64,000 nt of DNA from Actinophytocola sp049647105 (GTDB lineage: Bacteria; Actinomycetota; Actinomycetes; Mycobacteriales; Pseudonocardiaceae), in the NCBI RefSeq assembly GCF_049647105.1, contig NZ_JBARWZ010000151.1, forward strand, positions 15,064 to 79,063. The letters run 5' to 3'. The notes below the pieces were generated by a model. That model was not told where the DNA came from. It saw nothing but the letters and a program-made list of their open reading frames with translations, and searched no databases. Below are positions 24,739 through 32,574 of the stretch, piece after piece. Position numbers and translations under genes: made by a program. Position 1 is the first letter of the stretch; every line of letters begins with the position of its first letter.

Positions 24739-24960
24739 ATGGACGAGGTACTGCCGCCGCTCAGCTACGCGCCGGACGGCTTGTACGAGGCAGACGTGGA
24801 CGCGCTGATCGCCGAGTACTTCACGACCGACGAGCCGCGCATGATCACGGATCGCGTGACGGAGCACCGGCACACCCGGCGTCTCAGCCGCCAGACCGTC
24901 AGTGCCGCTCTCCGCGGCCGTTCGGTCGAGCCGAACCGCGTGGACGACGCGGCGGCTTGA
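24739..24960 (+). CDS. Hypothetical small protein, first gene of the element's transfer operon
   Basis: A 73-residue protein. The ATG at 24739 has GGAG nine bases upstream; a TTG at 24649 coincides with the promoter and is rejected. The sequence has an acidic N-terminus (DGLYEADVDALIAEYF) and a basic region (EHRHTRRLSRQTVSAALRGR) that might bind DNA. It has no recognisable family. It lies 89 bp before the DUF2637-like gene. Confidence 0.5.
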   Translation: MDEVLPPLSYAPDGLYEADVDALIAEYFTTDEPRMITDRVTEHRHTRRLSRQTVSAALRGRSVEPNRVDDAAA

Positions 24961-25049
24961 GTTCGCCCCGGCCCGGCGGCCGGAACCGCCAAGAACCACC
25001 CGCCGGACCGGGCTCCCAAACCATCACCAGGACAGTCAGGAGACTTCTA

Positions 25050-25796
25050 ATGGTAGGGCTCAACCTGCCTGACAACAGCCCCGGCAGCGCCTTCCCGCCG
25101 TCCGTCGAGGGCTTGATGCCCCGCGTTCGTGAGTGGGTGGCGGACCTGGGTTCGTTGCCGTCCCGGAACCGGATCATGAGCGAGTTCCGGGTGGGTGCAC
25201 CGAAGGCGCGGGCCATCCTGGCAGCGCTGAACGAGGGTGCCTCGGTCCGGACCCTGCGTTCCGTCCCGGACTCGGCTGTGGACGCTGAAGCAGCACCATC
25301 GACTGAAGAAGTGCAGGTCAAACTGGTCGCGGACTCGGGTCCGGAGGAGATGCGGCCGGTCCCGTCCTGGCCGCTTCTCCTGCTCGCGTTGCCCGCGTTC
25401 GTGGCGATCTGGGGAGGCTGGGTTGGCCTGGGTCGGCTGACCGGGTTCGGCCCGATCGAACTGCTCCCGGGGATCTGGGACGGCCTGACGATCAACTCGG
25501 CGATCACGCTGCCGATCGGTGTCGAGACCTATGCCGCGTTCGCCATGCGGGTGTGGATGTCGGCCTCGACCCGGTCTACCCGCGCCCGGGAGTTCGCCAA
25601 GTGGTCGACGTTCGGATCGTTGGCGCTCGGGATGGCGGGTCAGGTCGCGTACCACCTGATGACGGCCGCCGGTGTCACGCACGCCCCGTGGCCGATCACC
25701 ACGCTCGTTTCGTGCCTGCCCGTGGTCGTGCTCGGCTGCGGCGCGGCGCTTGCTCACCTGCTCCACACCAGCCGTCAGCAGGAGGTGTGCGCCTGA
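25050..25796 (+). CDS. Membrane protein of the transfer module (DUF2637/SpdB-like)
   Basis: A 248-residue protein. A soluble N-terminal segment (about residues 15-75, with PRVREWVADLGSLPSRNRIMSEFRVGAPKARAI) looks like a helix-turn-helix for DNA. From about 105 on there are four membrane segments (PLLLLALPAFVAIWGGW and SAITLPIGVETYAAFAMRVW among them). This HTH-plus-membrane plan is typical of SpdB/DUF2637-like spread proteins next to TraB in actinomycete plasmids. AGGAG precedes the ATG. It overlaps traB by TGATG. It is likely to act with TraB in intramycelial spread of DNA. Confidence 0.65.
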   Translation: MVGLNLPDNSPGSAFPPSVEGLMPRVREWVADLGSLPSRNRIMSEFRVGAPKARAILAALNEGASVRTLRSVPDSAVDAEAAPSTEEVQVKLVADSGPEEMRPVPSWPLLLLALPAFVAIWGGWVGLGRLTGFGPIELLPGIWDGLTINSAITLPIGVETYAAFAMRVWMSASTRSTRAREFAKWSTFGSLALGMAGQVAYHLMTAAGVTHAPWPITTLVSCLPVVVLGCGAALAHLLHTSRQQEVCA

Positions 25797-27922
25797 TGAA
25801 CACGACAGACGAACCCGGCAAGGTGATCGCGTTCCCCACGATCGTGGACGCCGAACTGGTCGACGACCCGCCGACAACGGCCGTGGACACGCGCGCCTCC
25901 GATGGCTCCACCTGGCTGGACCGGTTGCGAACGCAGGACCGGCAACCGATCGTCCCGCCGTACCTGCGGTCTCTCCCCGAGGCCAAGCAGGCAGCGACGT
26001 GGGTGGGCAAGCACTACGCCCACAAGACCGGCTATCACTTCGCCCGGTCGCCGCTGTACGCGCTGCGGCTGGCTGTCCGGTCACCGCGCGGCCTGCTGCT
26101 CCTGCTCGCCGCCACCGGCCGGTACGTGACCGACGCCGAGGGACGACCCGCACGCGCCGAGACGGCGACCGCGGACAAGGCAGAGCTGTACCTGAAGCTG
26201 TCGCAGCAGCGAGACCGGCGGGTCGTGCTGCGTTGGGTTCAGCTCGGCTTGCTCGCCAGCGTCGGCCTGGTTCTGCTGCTGGTCCTGCCCAACGTGTTGC
26301 CAGGTTGGGTGATCTGGGCGTGCGGAGTGCTGGCCGTTGGCCTGCTCGGCAAGCTCGGGTCCACGAAGGACAACCCGGTCGTGGCGTCCCGTGCCGTGAT
26401 GGCGTCGAAGGTGCAGAAGCTCACCAGCGACAACGTGGTCCACGCGCTATCGGTGCTGGGCATCGCGGGCATCAACCAGGCTCTCGCCAAGAACCCGGAC
26501 GCCATCGGGTTCACAGCGCCGATTCAGCGGGACGGCCCGGGCTGGCGCGCGGACGTCGACCTACCGCCCGGTGTCACGGTCGCCGAGGTCATCGAGCGCA
26601 GGCCCAAGCTCGCATCCGGTCTCGGCCGTCCACTTGGGTGCGTGTGGCCGGAGGGCAACGCCGAAGTCCATCCCGGACGGATGGTGTTGTGGGTCGGTGA
26701 CGAGGACATGTCCAAGTCCCGCCAACCGGTATGGCCGCTGCGTAAGACCGGAACCGTCGACCTGTTCAAACCGCAGGCGTTCGGCACCGACCAGCGCGGC
26801 CGGTGGGTCAACGTCACGCTGATGTTCATCTCGATGGTCATCGGCGCGCTTCCCCGCATGGGCAAGACGTTCACGCTGCGGGAGCTGCTGCTGATCGCGG
26901 GCATGGACCCACGCGCCGAGCTGCACGCGTACGACCTCAAAGGCACCGGCGACCTGTCGCCGCTGGCTCCGATCTCGCACCGCTACCGGGCGGGAGAGGA
27001 GCCGGATGACGTCGCCTACGCCGTGGCGGACCTGCGCGCGCTGAGTGTCGAGCTGCGGCGGCGCGCGAAGGTGATCCGGGAACTGCCGAAGGACCTCTGC
27101 CCGGAGAACAAGGTCACGCCGGAGCTGGCCGACAAGAAGTCGCTGGGCCTGCACCCGATCGTGATCGGGGTCGACGAGTGCCAGAAGTGGTTCGAGCACG
27201 CCGAGTACGGCGCGGAGATCGAGGAGATCTGTACCGACCTGGTCAAGCGTGGACCGGCGGTGGGCATCGTGATCATCCTGGCCACGCAGCGGCCGGACGC
27301 GAAGAGCATCCCGACCGCGATCAGCGACAACGCGGTGATGCGGTTCTGCCTGAAGGTGACAGGGCAGCAGGCGAACGACATGGTGCTCGGCACGTCCGCC
27401 TACCGGAACGGCATCAAGGCGACCGCGTTCTCCTTCCGTGACAAGGGGATCGGCATCCTGCTCGGCGAAGGCGACGAGCCGCGGACCACGCGCGGCGTCT
27501 ACATCGACGGCCCGGACGCCGAACGGCTCGCGGCCCGTGCCCGCACGGCACGGCTGGCGGCCGGACGACTGACCGGCTACGCGGCCGGACTCGACCTCAC
27601 GCCGGACGACGAGGCCGACAGCGGCACGTTGCTGGCCGACGTGCTGACCGCGATCGGCAGCGCGGACAAGGCGTGGTCGGAGTCCATCGTGGACCGGCTC
27701 GCCGAGCTGCGACCGGCGGTCTACGGGCCGTGGGCCGAGCTGCCGACCGGCACAGCCAAGGCCACCCAGCTGTCCAGCGCGCTCAAGCCGTACGGCATCT
27801 CCACCAAGCAGGTGTGGGCCACCGACCCGGAGACCGGGAAGGGCGCCAACCGCATGGGCATCAAGCGCGAGTGGATCGCCAATGCTCTCACGGAACGTGA
27901 CCGGATCCGAGGTCACGGCTAG
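25796..27922 (+). CDS. traB: TraB/FtsK-type conjugative DNA translocase
   Basis: A 708-residue FtsK/SpoIIIE-like ATPase that, in actinomycete elements, moves double-stranded DNA through a hexameric pore without a relaxase. Two membrane segments lie near residues 135-185 (VQLGLLASVGLVLLLVLPNVL). The Walker A is GALPRMGKT (about 350), the Walker B is IVIGVDECQ, and the LATQRPDAKSIPTAISDN sensor region is present. A C-terminal winged helix (SSALKPYGISTKQVWA) should read the clt sequence. The ATG overlaps the previous gene. A dense CTAG cluster lies directly after the stop. Confidence 0.92.
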   Translation: MNTTDEPGKVIAFPTIVDAELVDDPPTTAVDTRASDGSTWLDRLRTQDRQPIVPPYLRSLPEAKQAATWVGKHYAHKTGYHFARSPLYALRLAVRSPRGLLLLLAATGRYVTDAEGRPARAETATADKAELYLKLSQQRDRRVVLRWVQLGLLASVGLVLLLVLPNVLPGWVIWACGVLAVGLLGKLGSTKDNPVVASRAVMASKVQKLTSDNVVHALSVLGIAGINQALAKNPDAIGFTAPIQRDGPGWRADVDLPPGVTVAEVIERRPKLASGLGRPLGCVWPEGNAEVHPGRMVLWVGDEDMSKSRQPVWPLRKTGTVDLFKPQAFGTDQRGRWVNVTLMFISMVIGALPRMGKTFTLRELLLIAGMDPRAELHAYDLKGTGDLSPLAPISHRYRAGEEPDDVAYAVADLRALSVELRRRAKVIRELPKDLCPENKVTPELADKKSLGLHPIVIGVDECQKWFEHAEYGAEIEEICTDLVKRGPAVGIVIILATQRPDAKSIPTAISDNAVMRFCLKVTGQQANDMVLGTSAYRNGIKATAFSFRDKGIGILLGEGDEPRTTRGVYIDGPDAERLAARARTARLAAGRLTGYAAGLDLTPDDEADSGTLLADVLTAIGSADKAWSESIVDRLAELRPAVYGPWAELPTGTAKATQLSSALKPYGISTKQVWATDPETGKGANRMGIKREWIANALTERDRIRGHG

Positions 27923-27936
27923 CTCGCCACTGGGCT

Positions 27937-28018
27937 CTAGGTCTAGGGCCTCCTGCCTCTAGGCCTAGAGCCCCTCCTAGACCGTCAAACATCCGCTGAT
28001 CAGCGTCCTAGCACCTAG
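27937..28018. repeat. CTAG-rich cluster, candidate clt (TraB recognition) or origin
   Basis: Seven CTAG tetramers fall within 82 bp, embedded in TCTAGG/CCTAGA units, including a perfect palindrome CTCTAGGCCTAGAG (27957-27970). CTAG is normally scarce in actinomycete DNA. The cluster lies just after traB and before the replication genes, which is the usual place of clt. Confidence 0.55.
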
Positions 28019-28062
28019 AGGCGTGGGCTGATCGCGCCCAGAAACAGCCCTGGAGGCACCTC

Positions 28063-28314
28063 GTGAACACCCTCGGCGTGTTCCTGCTCCTGATGATCCT
28101 TGTAGCTCTCGGTTACGCATGGTCGTGCGCCGTCTACCCGTACCGACCGTGCCGTTCGTGCCGCGGCGTGGGGCAGTTCCGCTCCCCGTTCCTGCGTGCC
28201 ATCCGGCTGTGCCGTCGCTGCGGCGGCACCGGTCGCACGCTCCGCGCCGGACGCCGCGCCTACAACGCCGCCGTCCGTGCCCGCCGCGCCATCCGACGCT
28301 CGCAGGGCCGCTGA
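28063..28314 (+). CDS. Small membrane protein with a DnaJ-type zinc-finger
   Basis: An 83-residue protein. The GTG start has TGGAGG upstream. One N-terminal membrane segment (TLGVFLLLMILVALGYAWSC) is followed by two CxxCxGxG-like units, CRSCRGVG and CRRCGGTG, which could bind one zinc as in DnaJ. A basic tail ends the protein. It is common in such elements, but its role is unknown. It may help membrane assembly of the transfer complex. Confidence 0.65.
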   Translation: MNTLGVFLLLMILVALGYAWSCAVYPYRPCRSCRGVGQFRSPFLRAIRLCRRCGGTGRTLRAGRRAYNAAVRARRAIRRSQGR

Positions 28315-28349
28315 CCACACCTCCTGTTCCTTCGCTCGAAAGGCGATCG

Positions 28350-28874
28350 ATGACTCCCGTCATCCTTGACCCCGAACGCCAGTTCCTCGGCTGCGTCATG
28401 CAACTCGACGCCGACCCCGCGCGGCGGCTGCTCGCCGGAATGCAGGCAACCGACCTCAACGAGCCGATCGGGTGCGACGTCCTCCAGCTCGCCATCGAGT
28501 TGGTAGCCGCCGACCAGGCCCCGACGCCGCTCGCTCTGCTCGATGGCGTGTGGGAGACCACCGACACGCGGCCGTGGACCGGAGGCCCGCGCCGACTTCA
28601 GGTCATCGGTTCGTGGCTCGCGGACACCTACCACCACGCACCCCACGCACCAGCGGCAAGCGGGACATGGCTCAAGACCGTCGTCCTGAAAGCCGCGTGG
28701 CGCCGAGCAGTCCGCGCCCACGGCCTGCGCCTCGTGCAGGCGGTCGACGACGAGTGGGCAACCACGTCTCTGTACGAGGTCGCCGACGACTCCGCGCGGA
28801 TCGATGACCTGTGGAGCCGCTACCGAACCGCCTGTGAGTACATCGGCGCGTCGACTCGGCTGGAGGCGGCGTGA
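28350..28874 (+). CDS. DnaB helicase N-terminal-like protein
   Basis: A 174-residue protein. The first 70 residues (PERQFLGCVMQLDADPARRLLAGMQATDL, then CDVLQLAIELVAADQAPTPLALLDG) follow the pattern of the DnaB helicase N-terminal domain, which mediates helicase-primase or helicase-loader contacts. No helicase core follows. AAGG lies before the ATG. It overlaps the DUF3631 gene by TGATG. I infer a replication-accessory or loader role for the element; the C-terminal half (about 90-174) is unassigned. Confidence 0.6.
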   Translation: MTPVILDPERQFLGCVMQLDADPARRLLAGMQATDLNEPIGCDVLQLAIELVAADQAPTPLALLDGVWETTDTRPWTGGPRRLQVIGSWLADTYHHAPHAPAASGTWLKTVVLKAAWRRAVRAHGLRLVQAVDDEWATTSLYEVADDSARIDDLWSRYRTACEYIGASTRLEAA

Positions 28875-30403
28875 TGCCCGACATCACTGACGCGCTCTCG
28901 GCGATCGATGCGGCCATTGGTGAGTGCCTGTCGTGCGGAGACTCGCTCGGCACGTCACCCTCTGCGGACTTCTGCTCGGAGACGTGTCAGACCGGTTGGC
29001 GCGCGCAGAAAGCTGGGGCCAAGAACGTCGAGGACATAGGTGTGGCCCATCCGTTGACGTGGCTGGGTCCGACGGCGGCCGGCACTTTGCGCACGCCTGG
29101 TCACGACGTGCTCGACGCCGTGGTGGCGTTCGTGTCGCGGTTCTCCGCGTTCCCGAACGAGCACTGCGCGCCGACCGTGGCCTTGTGGTACGCCCACACT
29201 CACATCGCGGACCGGCTCTACGTCACGCCCAGGCTCATCCTTGATTCGGCCGAGCCGGGCAGCGGCAAGACGCGAGTCCTGGAAGTTGGCCAGTACCTGG
29301 TCGCCAAGCCGGAGATGACGATCAGCATCACTCCGGCGGCGGTCTTCCGGATGTTGGTTGAGGGTCCGATCACGTTGCTGTTCGACGAGATCGACGCCGT
29401 GTTCAGCCCCAAGACCGGCGGCAACAACGAAGACCTCCGGGCACTGCTGAACGCTGGATACAAACGAACCGCCACCGTCGCTCGCTGCGTCGGCGACGCC
29501 AAGAGCATGAACGTGGCCAGGTTTCCGGTATACGCGCCGGTTGCCCTGGCAGGGATCGCGGGCGGCATGCCCGCGACGATCACAACCCGCGCGGTAACGA
29601 TCCACATGCGCAAGCGGCGCTATGACGAAGTGGTCGAGGAGTTCATCGAGGAAGACGTGGAACGGGAAGCCACCCCACTCCGCGAAGACCTCGAAAGCTG
29701 GGTCTACCGCGTCGCCGACAAGGTCGCGCACGCGCGACCCGACCGACCGGACGGCGTGCGGGACCGGGCGGCCGAGATCTGGCGTCCGCTCCTGGCGATC
29801 GCCGACGCGGCGGGAGGGCACTGGCCGGAGACCGCGCGTCTGGCATGCCGCCATTTCGTCCTTGAGGAGGGGCCGCGTGACGTGTCGACCGGCGTCCGGC
29901 TGCTCGCGGACGTCAGGGAGATCTTCAGGACACAGCACACCGACCGCATGACGACGGCCGACCTGATCCGCGAACTGCACGCGATCGAGGACGGTCCGTG
30001 GACCGACCTGCAAGGCAAGCCGCTCGACAGCCGACGGCTGGCCAAGGAGCTGGACCGCTACTCCGTCCGCCCGAAGGACGTGAAGGTCAACGGCAAGGCG
30101 CTGAAGGGCTACCGCGTCGACGGCGACGGTGGCCTGACCGACGCGTGGAGCCGCTACCTCCCGCCGGTCAAGGCACACGCGACGGCCGCGACCTCCGCGA
30201 CCACACAGGTCATCGAGAACAACGACGCCGAACAGGTCGCGCGACCAGGCGCGACCTCCGCGACCGCCATCCCGACAGAGGTCGCGGACGGTCGCGGCAG
30301 CGGGGAGACGTCCGCACCGCCCGTGACCAGGGCTGTCGCGGAGGTCGCGGAGGTCGCGGGCGAGACGTCCGACGCCCCTGAGACCCAGGGAGACGACCTG
30401 TGA
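28874..30403 (+). CDS. DUF3631 ATPase, replication protein of the element
   Basis: A 509-residue protein. The N-terminus has a zinc-finger-like set (CLSCGDSLG, then FCSETC). The ATPase core has Walker A SAEPGSGKT (about 124-132) and Walker B ITLLFDEIDAVF (about 167-178), then the long DUF3631 region. A low-complexity tail (ATSATTQ, GATSATA, VAEVAEVA) ends it. DUF3631 proteins serve as replicases or primase partners in AICEs and related plasmids. The ATG is coupled to the DnaB-N gene. The DNA of the tail carries many copies of the octamer CCGCGACC. Confidence 0.75.
   Translation: MPDITDALSAIDAAIGECLSCGDSLGTSPSADFCSETCQTGWRAQKAGAKNVEDIGVAHPLTWLGPTAAGTLRTPGHDVLDAVVAFVSRFSAFPNEHCAPTVALWYAHTHIADRLYVTPRLILDSAEPGSGKTRVLEVGQYLVAKPEMTISITPAAVFRMLVEGPITLLFDEIDAVFSPKTGGNNEDLRALLNAGYKRTATVARCVGDAKSMNVARFPVYAPVALAGIAGGMPATITTRAVTIHMRKRRYDEVVEEFIEEDVEREATPLREDLESWVYRVADKVAHARPDRPDGVRDRAAEIWRPLLAIADAAGGHWPETARLACRHFVLEEGPRDVSTGVRLLADVREIFRTQHTDRMTTADLIRELHAIEDGPWTDLQGKPLDSRRLAKELDRYSVRPKDVKVNGKALKGYRVDGDGGLTDAWSRYLPPVKAHATAATSATTQVIENNDAEQVARPGATSATAIPTEVADGRGSGETSAPPVTRAVAEVAEVAGETSDAPETQGDDL
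30186..30359. repeat. Octamer array CCGCGACC/GGTCGCGG, candidate iterons
   Basis: About ten exact or one-mismatch copies lie within 174 bp of the 3' end of the replication gene. CCGCGACC occurs at 30186, 30195 and 30258 (with GCGCGACC at 30249). GGTCGCGG occurs at 30280, 30290, 30343 and 30352 (with TGTCGCGG at 30334). A palindrome, GGTCGCGCGACC, lies at 30235-30246. Spacing is mostly 9-10 bp. Copies fall in two reading frames, so this is not only a protein-level repeat. Confidence 0.5.
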
Positions 30404-30462
30404 CATCGCCATTGATACCCACAAGGATCCGTCACTCCGACACGAGGGGAGAGGTAGCCGAG

Positions 30463-30681
30463 ATGACCACGCTGGTGCCGTCCGTCGTGCCACTGCGCCA
30501 CCTGTACAAGGTGCCGGAGGCGATGCGACTGCTGTCGATGAGCCGTTCGGTGATCTACGAGCAGATGCGCGCCGGACGACTGAAGTTCGTGAAGTTGGGC
30601 CGGTCGACGCTCATCCCGGCCGTCGCCATCTCGGAGTACGTGGAAATGCTGATCAGCGAATCGGGGGTGTGCCTTGACTAA
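30463..30681 (+). CDS. xis: Excisionase (MerR-like winged HTH)
   Basis: A 72-residue protein starting at ATG 30463 with GGAGAGG upstream; a GTG at 30400 overlapping the replication gene is an alternative. LYKVPEAMRLLSMSRSVIYEQMRAGRLKFVKLGRSTLIP is a compact MerR-like winged helix, the standard AICE Xis fold. Such proteins bend attachment-site DNA so that the integrase excises. Its last codons overlap the integrase TTG start, so the two are co-translated. Confidence 0.85.
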   Translation: MTTLVPSVVPLRHLYKVPEAMRLLSMSRSVIYEQMRAGRLKFVKLGRSTLIPAVAISEYVEMLISESGVCLD

Positions 30682-31858
30682 GCGACGCGACCGCGGCGAC
30701 GGCGGGCTGAGGTGGAGCGAGTCTCGGCAACGGTGGATCGGCGAACTGACGATCGGCTACCGCCCGGATGGCAAGCGCATCGTCAAGACGGTGACCGACA
30801 AGACCAAGACCGGCGCGAAGAACAAGCTGGACGAGGTCAAGCGCGACTTCGCTGATGACGAGCTTGCGACCGGGAAGGGCCACACGGTCGCGGACGCGGT
30901 GAACGCCTGGCTCAAGTACGGGCTTGCTGGCAGGAGCCAGAACACGATCGACAAGCTCACCAGCCTGGCCGAAACCCACGTCATCCCTGCCCTTGGAGCC
31001 CGCGAACTGCGAAACACGTCGCGTAAGCGCCACCTGCTCACTGCCGATGACGTGGACGAGTGGCTGGCGGAGAAGGCGCAGGAGCTCTCGACGAGGACCC
31101 TTCGGGAGGTCCGCTCGATCCTGCTGCGGAGTATCACCCGGGCGCAGAAGCGGGAGGGCGTGAAGCGAAACGTGGTGCTGCTCTGTGACTGCCCGACGGG
31201 TCAGGAAGGGCGGCCGTCGAAGTCGCTCACGCTCAAGCAGGCTGAAGCCGTCCTCACTGCGGCCGAGGCCGACCAGTCGACGATCGGCGCGTACATCGTG
31301 ACGTCGCTCCTCGGGGGTGTCCGCACGGAGGAGGCACGGCCGCTCACGTGGTCACACGTCCACATCCCTAGGGCGTCGGATCGTGAGTCACGCAAATCGC
31401 ATATCGACGTGTGGCGCTCCGTGCGTGTCGGAGGCGACACGAAGACCCGGAAGTCTCGCCGGTCGTTGGTCATTCCTGACCGATGCGTCGCGGAGCTTCG
31501 CGCACAGAAGGCGCGACAGCGGAAGGCCAAGAAGGACGCAGGCTCAGCCTGGCGCGAGAACGACTTGGTGTTCGCGTCCGAGGTCGGGACAGAACTGGAC
31601 GCGCATAACGTCCGGCGTGCGTTCCGTCGGGTGGTGAAGGCCGCCAAACTCAACCCGTGGCTGTGGACTCCGCGTGAGCTGCGGCACAGCTTCGTGTCTC
31701 TCTTATCAGATGCAAGCGTGCCCATCGAGGTCATCTCGCGATTGGTCGGCCATAGCAGCACTGAGGTCACAGAGAAGATCTACCGTCACCAACTCAGGCC
31801 CGTGGTCGAGAGAGGGGCAGACGCCATGGACCAAATTTTCCCGGTCACAGCTTCATAG
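30674..31858 (+). CDS. int: Tyrosine-family site-specific integrase
   Basis: A 394-residue tyrosine recombinase. Its N-terminal arm-binding region (GDGGLRWSESRQRWIGELTIGY) and core-binding region precede the catalytic part: Arg in LLGGVRTEEARPLTW (about 216), the second motif TPRELRHSFVS (about 333) with Arg at the usual His position, as in many actinomycete integrases, GHSS, and the nucleophile Tyr in EKIYRHQL (about 370). It starts at TTG overlapping xis. It lies next to attR and should catalyse integration into tRNA-Pro. Confidence 0.94.
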   Translation: MTKRRDRGDGGLRWSESRQRWIGELTIGYRPDGKRIVKTVTDKTKTGAKNKLDEVKRDFADDELATGKGHTVADAVNAWLKYGLAGRSQNTIDKLTSLAETHVIPALGARELRNTSRKRHLLTADDVDEWLAEKAQELSTRTLREVRSILLRSITRAQKREGVKRNVVLLCDCPTGQEGRPSKSLTLKQAEAVLTAAEADQSTIGAYIVTSLLGGVRTEEARPLTWSHVHIPRASDRESRKSHIDVWRSVRVGGDTKTRKSRRSLVIPDRCVAELRAQKARQRKAKKDAGSAWRENDLVFASEVGTELDAHNVRRAFRRVVKAAKLNPWLWTPRELRHSFVSLLSDASVPIEVISRLVGHSSTEVTEKIYRHQLRPVVERGADAMDQIFPVTAS

Positions 31859-31870
31859 GGTCTGTTGGTG

Positions 31871-31915
31871 CTAGGTCATACTCAAAGCGATTGAGTATGA
31901 CCTAGCTCAGTTTTT
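31871..31915 (+). terminator. Intrinsic terminator after int
   Basis: A perfect 15-bp stem (CTAGGTCATACTCAA with TTGAGTATGACCTAG) with a 5-base loop is followed by CTCAGTTTTT. It separates int from the opposing gene that ends at 31907. Confidence 0.9.
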
Positions 31916-32365
31916 GTCAAATTTGATCTTCGCTCTAGCGACTCTTCCTGAGGCTGTGTGAAAACGCAGTTGAGCGGATCTGTTGTCGTGAAGCGCAGAG
32001 CTTAGTCCAGCATCTACTTCGGGTATTGGTTCGATCGTGAAGTCGTAGCCGCGCTGCGCTTCGATCAACATCGGAAAGTTGAGCCCGTTGACGTACTTTG
32101 CAGAAATGTCCGCTTTCGGTCCGAATCTGACATTTTCCGAGCTGATCCCCCATCCTGCGGATACGCGAATGACCTGGGCGTCGAGTCGGCCTTTGTTGAA
32201 TATCCGCCCCTGGATCTTCATCTCATTGCCTCGCCCTGAACAGGTCGCTTCGACTCGTACAACCGGCCCTTGCCGTCGCCACGCGACGATGTTCCACAGT
32301 AGAGAAGCTGCGGCAAGCATTGCACCGCCGATGGCTATCACCCTCGCGAGCCAGTCGGCAGCCAT
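31907..32365 (-). CDS. Membrane-anchored hypothetical protein at the attR end
   Basis: A 152-residue protein. GGGAGG precedes ATG 32365. A single N-terminal membrane segment (WLARVIAIGGAMLAAASLLWNIV) is followed by a roughly 120-residue soluble domain with beta-strand character (VVRVEATCSGRGNEMKIQGRIFNKGRL). I do not recognise it. Its GC is low relative to the chromosome. It lies between the integrase terminator and the attachment site and is oriented towards int. It may be cargo such as an immunity or exclusion protein, but there is no evidence for that. Confidence 0.55.
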   Translation of the reverse strand: MAADWLARVIAIGGAMLAAASLLWNIVAWRRQGPVVRVEATCSGRGNEMKIQGRIFNKGRLDAQVIRVSAGWGISSENVRFGPKADISAKYVNGLNFPMLIEAQRGYDFTIEPIPEVDAGLSSALHDNRSAQLRFHTASGRVARAKIKFDKN

Positions 32366-32412
32366 CGAACCTCCCAGCCGTGGGCTGTAGACCGCGTGCA
32401 CGCGGGGCCTTA

Positions 32413-32432
32413 GTCAGGCAACTAGTCAGGCA
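32413..32432 (+). repeat. Candidate integrase or Xis arm-type repeats, right end
   Basis: GTCAGGCA at 32413 and at 32425 are direct repeats with a 12-bp period, matching the left-end pair at 16965/16977 in sequence, orientation and period. Confidence 0.45.
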
Positions 32433-32440
32433 GAGACGAT

Positions 32441-32477
32441 TCAGGCCCTGTCCACATCCAAAGTAGACAGGGCCTGA
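32441..32477. terminator. Element-borne terminator for tRNA-Pro
   Basis: A perfect 12-bp stem (TCAGGCCCTGTC with GACAGGGCCTGA) with a 13-base loop abuts attR. On the minus strand it lies immediately downstream of tRNA-Pro, replacing the chromosomal hairpin at 16771-16809 that was displaced. Confidence 0.8.
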
Positions 32478-32557
<80 letters not shown>

Positions 32558-32574
32558 GTGGTACGGGAGAAAGT

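Noticed and set aside
24642..25049. An extended N-terminus of the DUF2637-like protein
   Set aside because: The extension overlaps the promoter and the 24739 gene in another frame and has no ribosome site. ATG 25050 has AGGAG.
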